NCBI GenBank assembly: GCA_043809805.1
Contig: JBDROR010000069.1
Span: 1 to 18,447 of the forward strand
Source: JAQUKH01 sp043809805
GTDB taxonomy: Bacteria > JACRDZ01 > JAQUKH01
Length of the DNA stretch: 18,447 nucleotides
Direction of reading: 5' to 3'
The notes under the pieces: generated by a model
What the model saw: the letters and a program-made list of their open reading frames with translations, nothing else
Databases searched by the model: none
What the model was told of the DNA's origin: nothing
Part shown: positions 13,536 through 18,447 of the stretch, in pieces
Position numbering within the stretch: position 1 is the first letter of the stretch
Layout of the letters: each line of letters begins with the position of its first letter
Position numbers and translations under genes: made by a program

Positions 13536-14429
13536 ATGTTACCAAGTAAAATAAAGGTGGGAATAATCGGGTGTGGGACAATCGGTTCCAAACTCGCCAT
13601 GTTCATAGAAAAAGAGATTCCCGAAATGGAAATTTTTGCGCTGTGCGATATCACTAAAGAAAAGGCTTCTAAACTTTCAAAAGAGTTTTCCAGAGATATT
13701 CACCCCGCTCCACAGGAAGCTTTGTCCCAAAAGAAACACCCCGAGGCCATGTTTGTAAAGCCGTGGAGCGGGGTTCACATAATGTCTATTGAAGAATTAA
13801 TTGATAAATCGGATTTAGTGATAGAAACAGCTTCAAGCGGGATATCGGCCGAAATAGTGAAACTTAGTTTAGCAAAAGCAAAAATTGTTTTTGTTTTAAG
13901 CTCTGGCGGGTTAATAAAGAATTTAGCTGAATATAAAAGGCTCGCGCAGGTAAAAGGTGGCAGGCTTTATATCCCGTCTGGAGCGATAGCGGGCCTTGAT
14001 GGATTAAAAGCGATTTCCACGAGTAAGATTGAATATGTAACATTGACTACAAAAAAACCGATTAAAGGGATAAAAGACGCACCGTTTATAAAAAGGAATA
14101 ATATTGATTTGAATAGCATTAAGACCGACACAGTAATTTTTTCAGGCACGGTTGAAGAGGCTGTAGGAGAATTTCCTCAAAATATAAATGTGGCCGCGAA
14201 TCTTGTTTTGAGCGGGATAGATTCATCTCTAATTACTGTTAGGATTGCTACGAGCCCCCATTTTACGCACAATATACACGAAATTAAAGCGAAAGGCGAG
14301 TTCGGCCAGATTACATGCGTGTGTGAGAATTTACCGGATTTCGATAATCCAAAAACAAGTTTTCTAGCGGTATTGTCCGCTGGTGCAGCTTTAAAGCAAA
14401 TTGTTAATCCAATAAAGGTTGGGACATAA
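13536..14429 (+). CDS. nadX: L-aspartate dehydrogenase (NadX) with an in-frame repeat insertion
   Basis: A 297-residue NAD(P)-dependent enzyme that oxidises aspartate to iminoaspartate for NadA, replacing the oxygen- or fumarate-dependent NadB. Rossmann motif GIIGCGTIG near residues 9-17; PSGAIAGLDGLKA and FPQNINVAAN in the middle; catalytic-region HFTHNIHEI near the C-terminus; NPKTSFLAVLSA at the end. Family members are about 265-270 residues. The excess is explained by residues 56-80 (HPAPQEALSQ...KPWSGV), translated from a 73-bp inverted-repeat element flanked by TTCAC direct repeats 75 bases apart. Removing 75 bases restores a 272-residue protein reading SRDI-HIMSIEELI. The insertion lies in a loop before the Rossmann strand DLVIETAS, so activity may survive. 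Confidence 0.9.
   Translation: MLPSKIKVGIIGCGTIGSKLAMFIEKEIPEMEIFALCDITKEKASKLSKEFSRDIHPAPQEALSQKKHPEAMFVKPWSGVHIMSIEELIDKSDLVIETASSGISAEIVKLSLAKAKIVFVLSSGGLIKNLAEYKRLAQVKGGRLYIPSGAIAGLDGLKAISTSKIEYVTLTTKKPIKGIKDAPFIKRNNIDLNSIKTDTVIFSGTVEEAVGEFPQNINVAANLVLSGIDSSLITVRIATSPHFTHNIHEIKAKGEFGQITCVCENLPDFDNPKTSFLAVLSAGAALKQIVNPIKVGT
13702..13774. repeat. Family G inverted-repeat element inside nadX
   Basis: The ends ACCCCGCTCCAC (13702-13713) and GTGGAGCGGGGT (13763-13774) are perfect 12-base inverted repeats around a 49-base interior. TTCAC occurs at 13699-13703 and 13774-13778 as a candidate target duplication, offset by 75 bases (25 codons). No other copy is seen in this window. Confidence 0.8.
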
Positions 14430-15058
14430 TGAATCAGATCAGCGAATTAGCAATTGCGTTGCCGGTGCTTTTATTTTCAGTGATTGTTCATGAATGCGCG
14501 CATGGATGGACCGCGGAAAAATTCGGTGACCCTACCGCGAGGCTTATGGGAAGATTGACATTGAACCCGTTACCGCATATCGATCCTTTCGGAACGGTGC
14601 TTTTGCCTATACTTTTAGCAGTAGCTCATTCACCTATTATGATAGGCTGGGCTAAACCTGTCCCAGTTAATTTTCAGAATTTAAGGAATCCTAAAAAGGA
14701 TATTCTCTGGGTAGGAATTTCAGGGCCGGTTGCCAATATTCTTATGGCAATAATTTCAGGACTACTTTTGAAAGTAGATTTTGTTTTTGCTATTGCTCCG
14801 ATAAGATATATGTTGGCAGTCAGCATACAGATAAATGTAATTCTTGCGGTTTTTAATATGATACCTATTCCTCCACTTGACGGGTCGCGTTTTGTGTATA
14901 GCCTGCTTCCGGATAAGTTGGCACATTATTACGGGAGTCTAGAGCGATATGGATTTTTTATCTTGTTGATTATGCTGTACACCGGCATGTTAAATATATT
15001 TATTAGTCCATTATATTACTCAGTTATGTATATATTCCATTTTTTGAAGATTTTATAA
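14429..15058 (+). CDS. Site-2-protease-like M50 membrane zinc metallopeptidase
   Basis: A 209-residue polytopic membrane protein of the YwhC/Rip-like M50B group. The zinc motif HECAH is at residues 21-25 within the first membrane helix. NPLPHIDPFGT follows, and the third ligand is Asp151 in NMIPIPPLDGS. Hydrophobic segments around residues 9-25, 50-70, 92-113, 125-148 and 172-205 support a compact transmembrane core without PDZ or CBS domains. Such proteases cut membrane-embedded substrates; the substrate here is unknown. The ATG at 14429 shares its A with the last base of the nadX TAA stop (TAATG), so it is translated in the same operon. Confidence 0.9.
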   Translation: MNQISELAIALPVLLFSVIVHECAHGWTAEKFGDPTARLMGRLTLNPLPHIDPFGTVLLPILLAVAHSPIMIGWAKPVPVNFQNLRNPKKDILWVGISGPVANILMAIISGLLLKVDFVFAIAPIRYMLAVSIQINVILAVFNMIPIPPLDGSRFVYSLLPDKLAHYYGSLERYGFFILLIMLYTGMLNIFISPLYYSVMYIFHFLKIL

Positions 15059-15067
15059 GTTAAAGTG

Positions 15068-15128
15068 TTGTCGAATGAAGTGAGGAATCTGTCTGAGGAA
15101 AGATTTTTCCCTTCGGTCGAAATGACAA
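15068..15128. repeat. Family D element, short uninterrupted copy
   Basis: Degenerate left end (TTGTCGAATGAAGTGAGGAATCT) and well-conserved right end (AGATTTTTCCC...CGGTCGAAATGACAA). No family E insert is present, so it is a natural 'empty' comparison for 10452-10545 and 11583-11689. It fills most of the gap before trpS. Confidence 0.7.
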
Positions 15129-15145
15129 TATAAACGGGAGTTTAT

Positions 15146-16141
15146 ATGAAAAATAAAAGAATCTTAAGCGGTATGCGGCCCAGCGGGAAACTGCATTTGG
15201 GCCATCTCGCGGGGGCATTGAAAAATTGGATAAAATTTCAGGAAGAAGCCGAATGTTTTTACATGGTGGCCGACTGGCACGCCTTAACTACCGAATACCA
15301 AAACACAAAAGGGATTAAGGATAATATCAGGGATATGGTAGCCGATTGGATATCCGCGGGGATAGATCCAAACAAAAGTGTTATTTTTGTCCAGTCACAA
15401 ATAAGTGAACATGCTGAGCTTCACTTGATTTTATCAATGCTTATAAGTGTCGCACGGCTGGAAAGGGTTCCCTCATACAAGGAGATTCGGCAGGAACTTT
15501 CAAATAAAGACCTTTCCACGTATGGTTTTCTAGGATATCCTGTTTTGCAGGCGGGAGACATTCTGCTTTATAAAACAAATTTTGTCCCGGTTGGCGAGGA
15601 TCAAATGCCGCATATTGAATTAACTCGTGAGTTGGTAAAAAAGTTTAACAGTTTATATAAAGATGTTTTTATCCTGCCTAAAGGAATTCTGACCGAAATA
15701 CCCCGCCTGCCCGGTGTTGACGGCCGTAAGATGAGTAAGAGTTACAATAACTCAATTTATTTGTCTGATAATGAGGACGTAGTTTCCAAGAAAGTGATGT
15801 CAATGATAACAGATCCGCGAAGAATAAAACGATATGACCCCGGGCATCCTGATGTTTGTATTGTTTATGCCTTTCATAAAATTTATAGTGTCCACCCCAA
15901 TGGGATAAAGGAACTTGATAAAATTACCGAAAACTGTATGAGTGCAAAGGTTGGATGTACCGATTGCAAAAGGGATCTTACGCAAAAACTTATCAAGGTT
16001 CTTAAACCGATAAATGAAAAAAGGAAAGAAATTCTGGAGCAGAAAGATTTGGTTGATATGGTTTTAGAAAACGGAAATGCAAAGGCGAAAGAGACGGCTA
16101 AAAAAACATTGGCCGAAGTAAAAGAGGCGATAGGATTTTGA
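15146..16141 (+). CDS. trpS: Tryptophanyl-tRNA synthetase
   Basis: A 331-residue class Ic synthetase that charges tRNA-Trp. HIGH-type motif PSGKLHLGH at residues 12-20, VADWHALTTEY, the family motif YPVLQAGDILLYKTNFVPVGEDQMPHIELTRE, and the KMSKS loop GRKMSKSYNN at about 193-202. Length is normal. GGGAG (15136-15140) precedes the ATG by 5 bases. Its TGA overlaps the scpA TTG start by 4 bases. The cysteine pair CTDCKRDL near residue 274 is seen in many longer bacterial TrpS proteins. Confidence 0.96.
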   Translation: MKNKRILSGMRPSGKLHLGHLAGALKNWIKFQEEAECFYMVADWHALTTEYQNTKGIKDNIRDMVADWISAGIDPNKSVIFVQSQISEHAELHLILSMLISVARLERVPSYKEIRQELSNKDLSTYGFLGYPVLQAGDILLYKTNFVPVGEDQMPHIELTRELVKKFNSLYKDVFILPKGILTEIPRLPGVDGRKMSKSYNNSIYLSDNEDVVSKKVMSMITDPRRIKRYDPGHPDVCIVYAFHKIYSVHPNGIKELDKITENCMSAKVGCTDCKRDLTQKLIKVLKPINEKRKEILEQKDLVDMVLENGNAKAKETAKKTLAEVKEAIGF

Positions 16142-16863
16142 ACAATTACCAGATAAAACTTGACAATTTTGAAGGGCCAATGGATCTTCTTTTGCATTTA
16201 ATCAAAAGAGAGGAAATGGATATTTATGATATCCCGATCGCAAAAGTTACGATGCAATATTTAGAATATATCGAGCTTCTGGAGTTTCTGGATTTATCCG
16301 TAGCGTCAGATTTTATGTTGATGTCCGCTATTTTAATACAAGTTAAATCTAAAATGCTTTTGCCTGTTGAGGGTGTGAACCTTGAAGAAGAAATTAGCGA
16401 TGATCCAAGAACTGCTTTGGTGCAAAGCGTAATGGAATATAAAAAATTCAAAGAGCTTGCCGTGGAATTGGAGAAAAACAGAGTATACCAGGAAGAAGTT
16501 TTTACAAGGTTGGTTCCGGGGCTGGTTCCGGAGATTAATCAGCAAGAAGAAAATGAATTTGTGGAAGCTACGCTTTTCGACCTTTTATCCGCGTTTAAAG
16601 ACGCGATAAAAAATGTAGAGGAACAGACTTTCCAGGAGATAATAGTCGAGGAATTTACCGTAGCTGATAAAATCAGAGAAATAAAAAAGCTGCTTAATAC
16701 CGGTTCGGGATTTTATTTTTCAGAAGTTATGAACGCTTGCAGGAATAAACTTGAAGTTATTGTTACATTTGTTGCTATTCTTGAATTAATAAAAGAGCGG
16801 GAGATTCAGAGCTGTCAGCATGGAATTTTTGGTGAAATAAAATTATGGAACCGAAAGAGTTAA
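16138..16863 (+). CDS. scpA: Segregation and condensation protein A (kleisin)
   Basis: A 241-residue kleisin that links the SMC heads and holds ScpB in the bacterial condensin. The N-terminus YQIKLDNFEGPMDLLLHLIKREEMDIYDIPIAKVTMQYLEYI and the SDFMLMSAILIQVKSKMLLP segment are diagnostic; the C-terminal winged-helix part ends VTFVAILELIKEREIQ. It starts with TTG at 16138, inside the trpS stop (TTGA overlap), indicating coupled translation. It overlaps scpB by 19 bases. Acidic residues dominate the linker, as is usual. Confidence 0.94.
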   Translation: MNNYQIKLDNFEGPMDLLLHLIKREEMDIYDIPIAKVTMQYLEYIELLEFLDLSVASDFMLMSAILIQVKSKMLLPVEGVNLEEEISDDPRTALVQSVMEYKKFKELAVELEKNRVYQEEVFTRLVPGLVPEINQQEENEFVEATLFDLLSAFKDAIKNVEEQTFQEIIVEEFTVADKIREIKKLLNTGSGFYFSEVMNACRNKLEVIVTFVAILELIKEREIQSCQHGIFGEIKLWNRKS

Positions 16864-17414
16864 AAGCTATTATTGAATGCCTTCTTTTTGTATCCCCTCA
16901 GCCTTTGGAATTAAAAAGATTAGAAGAGATTCTTGGTGTGGTTGATACGCATGCCATCAGGATGCTGATAAACCAATTACAGGATGAATATGAGAAGGAA
17001 GACAGGGGCATACAGGTTGTAGAAATTGCCGGTGGTTACAGGATTAATACCAGGCGGGAATATGCTCCATGGGTAAAGAGGTTATTTAACACAAAACTTC
17101 ATTTTCGTTTATCGCGTTCCGCATTGGAAACACTGTCAATAATTGCGTATAAACAGCCGGCTATGCGGGTTGAAATTGAGGCAATCAGAGGAGTTAATGT
17201 TGAATGGGCTTTGCATACGTTATTAGAAAAAAATCTGATTAAAATTGTTGGCCGTTCTGATCAGCCCGGCCGTCCGCTTCAATATGGGACAACGGATGAA
17301 TTTATGGTTTATTTCGGGTTGAAGGATTTAAGCGAACTGCCGCAATTAAAAGAATTTAATGAAAATTCCCCTATTTCCCCCTTTGAAAAAGGGGGATTAA
17401 ATGGGGATTTATAG
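16845..17414 (+). CDS. scpB: Segregation and condensation protein B with repeat-derived C-terminus
   Basis: A 189-residue ScpB, the winged-helix partner that dimerises and binds ScpA in the SMC complex. Diagnostic segments: IIECLLFVSPQPLELKRLEEIL, VEIAGGYRINTR, LSRSALETLSIIAYKQPAMRVEIEAIRGV, GRSDQPGRPLQYGTTDEFMVYFGL. Homologues end soon after the GLKDLSELPQL motif. Here the last approximately 17 residues (NSPISPFEKGGLNGDL) are translated from a palindromic repeat at 17363-17411, so they are probably a non-functional tail. The start lies within the scpA end, with no clear Shine-Dalgarno site, which suggests translational coupling. Confidence 0.93.
   Translation: MEPKELKAIIECLLFVSPQPLELKRLEEILGVVDTHAIRMLINQLQDEYEKEDRGIQVVEIAGGYRINTRREYAPWVKRLFNTKLHFRLSRSALETLSIIAYKQPAMRVEIEAIRGVNVEWALHTLLEKNLIKIVGRSDQPGRPLQYGTTDEFMVYFGLKDLSELPQLKEFNENSPISPFEKGGLNGDL
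17363..17411. repeat. Family H palindromic repeat at the scpB 3' end
   Basis: The inner stem is CCCCCTTT with AAAGGGGG (loop GAA, about 17377-17395), and outer arms CCCCTATTT and AAATGGGGA pair imperfectly. It is read in frame by scpB and ends one base before its TAG stop. It has no trailing T-run, so it does not look like an intrinsic terminator. Confidence 0.8.
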
Positions 17415-17456
17415 GTAAAAAAATATTGCCGTAGGAAACGCTTTTTTTGTATTGCG

Positions 17457-17462
17457 TATAAT
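17457..17462 (+). promoter_or_regulatory. Possible -10 box before fabF
   Basis: TATAAT lies 20 bases upstream of the fabF start, but no good -35 hexamer occurs at 16-18 bases (TTGCCG at 17426 is 25 bases away). If real, the leader would be very short. Weak. Confidence 0.25.
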
Positions 17463-17481
17463 TTGCATGGAGGGGGGGTAA

Positions 17482-18447
17482 ATGCATAGGAGAGTAGTAA
17501 TAACAGGATTAGGCGTTATTTCTCCTTGCGGTACAGGTAAAGAAGATTTTTGGACAAATGTCGAAGCGGGAAAATCCGGAATAGGGAGGATAACCCGTTT
17601 TGACACTGCAGATTTTCCAACAAAGGTTGCGGGAGAAGTAAAAAATTTTGATTCCAAATGGTATATGGATCCTAAGGCAGTGTTGAGAACAGACCTTGCG
17701 ACACAGTATGCCGTTAATGCGGCATGCATGGCCGCGGAGGATTCGGGAATTTATCATAATGGATTAGATTCTGAAAGATTTGGTGTGTCGGTTGGAACGA
17801 CACTGGGCGGTTTGATTTTTGCATTGGAACAACACGGTATTTTAATGGAAAAAGGCGCATCAAGAATGAATCCCTTTACCGCGTCAGCCGCGTTTCCAAA
17901 CGCGGCCTCAAGCCAGATGTCAATACACTTAAAGGCGAAAGGGCCGAGTTATACCATCTCCAACGCCTGCACTTCATCTTTTGATGCGATAGGTTTTGCC
18001 TCTTATATGATTCGAAGCGGTATGGCGGATGTTATGGCAGCTGGGGGAGCTGATGCGCCTTTATATCCTACAATCTTCAGCGCGTTTTGCCTTTCCCGTA
18101 TTATGTCCCAAAAAATGGATGGGACCCCAAAGCCTTTTGATATTAACAGAGATGGAATTATTTTGGGGGAAGGCGCCGGGATATTGATTTTAGAAGAACT
18201 TGGCTGTGCCATTCATCGCAACGCGAAAATTTATGCGGAAATACTGGGTTATGCCTCAGCCTGCGATGCCTATCATATGATAGCTTATGAACCTGGGGGA
18301 AGCGGCGCGTTTCGCGCAATAAAAGGCGCGCTGGATGACGCGAAAGTGTCTTCATCCGAAATAGAATATATACAGGCTTACGCGAATGCGACTTTGACTA
18401 ATGATACAATAGAGACAGTTGTTATTAAACATGTGTTTGGGGATTAC
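17482..18447 (+). CDS. FabF-like beta-ketoacyl-ACP synthase (3' partial), first catalytic His replaced
   Basis: 322 codons, open to the end of the window. It starts at ATG 17482 after a strong GGAGG (17469-17473). The N-terminus RRVVITGLGVISPCGTG, the segment KPFDINRDGIILGEGAGILILEEL and the overall layout are FabF-type: decarboxylating condensation of malonyl-ACP onto acyl-ACP. The nucleophile is Cys163 in ISNACTSSFDAIG, at the same number as in E. coli FabF. Where FabF has the first catalytic His (AHGTST, His303), this protein reads IQAYANATLTND, with Tyr300 (TAC) at that place. The second His (E. coli 340) and the Lys lie beyond the window. It may be a specialised ketosynthase or a chain-length-factor-like partner rather than the housekeeping enzyme, so no gene symbol is given. 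Confidence 0.85.
   Translation, partial: MHRRVVITGLGVISPCGTGKEDFWTNVEAGKSGIGRITRFDTADFPTKVAGEVKNFDSKWYMDPKAVLRTDLATQYAVNAACMAAEDSGIYHNGLDSERFGVSVGTTLGGLIFALEQHGILMEKGASRMNPFTASAAFPNAASSQMSIHLKAKGPSYTISNACTSSFDAIGFASYMIRSGMADVMAAGGADAPLYPTIFSAFCLSRIMSQKMDGTPKPFDINRDGIILGEGAGILILEELGCAIHRNAKIYAEILGYASACDAYHMIAYEPGGSGAFRAIKGALDDAKVSSSEIEYIQAYANATLTNDTIETVVIKHVFGDY

Noticed and set aside
17415..17481. A full sigma-70 promoter before fabF
   Set aside because: Only the -10 hexamer is good; no -35 at acceptable spacing. Listed only as a weak -10 box.

Overview
The window comes from a diderm, LPS-making bacterium with an AT-rich genome. The evidence is lptA/lptB, signal-peptide-bearing outer-membrane-type proteins, and many GTG/TTG starts. 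All genes are on the + strand. The gene mix (sigma-54 with a regulatory PTS, a membrane-anchored YvcK, a PorV/UPF0164-like barrel, a lamin-tail/FlgD-like secreted protein, aspartate dehydrogenase instead of NadB) and the dense small palindromic repeats suggest an uncultured, probably anaerobic lineage such as Omnitrophota or Desantisbacteria. That placement is a low-confidence inference; nothing here fixes the phylum.

Layout. Positions 1-8394 hold a regulatory operon: lptA (5' end outside the window), lptB, rpoN, hpf, ptsN, rapZ, yvcK, ptsH, ptsI. It combines the proteobacterial order lptA-lptB-rpoN-hpf-ptsN-rapZ with the Gram-positive pair rapZ(yvcJ)-yvcK, and ends in the general PTS phosphocarriers. 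No sugar-specific EIIB/EIIC and no HprK is present, so this looks like a regulatory (PTS-Ntr type) relay. Next come a phosphoglucose/phosphomannose isomerase-like SIS protein (8405-9448), a secreted lamin-tail protein (9451-10404) and a putative outer-membrane barrel (10570-11376). A 364-base gene-free stretch follows (11377-11740); it contains a perfect-consensus sigma-70 promoter, a candidate structured leader and two repeat elements. Downstream are panC-nadA-nadX (pantothenate and NAD synthesis), a site-2-protease-like M50 peptidase, trpS, scpA-scpB (condensin accessory subunits) and the first 322 codons of a FabF-like ketosynthase that runs off the window.

The most unusual feature is how closely small palindromic/inverted-repeat elements are interwoven with genes. 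At least eight families can be seen, plus four heptanucleotide tandem tracts. One element supplies the ribosome-binding site and start region of rpoN, another supplies its last five codons and stop, and another forms the C-terminal tail of ScpB. Two sit in frame inside reading frames: a 28-bp perfect palindrome in the lamin-tail gene and a 73-bp inverted-repeat element in nadX. Others create false N-terminal extensions of rapZ and yvcK. Some are nested, one repeat inside another. This resembles in principle the Rickettsia palindromic elements that insert within coding genes, but the families here are different sequences.

Other points of note: the ketosynthase keeps its active-site Cys163 but has Tyr where the first catalytic His is expected, and panC carries a G9 homopolymer.
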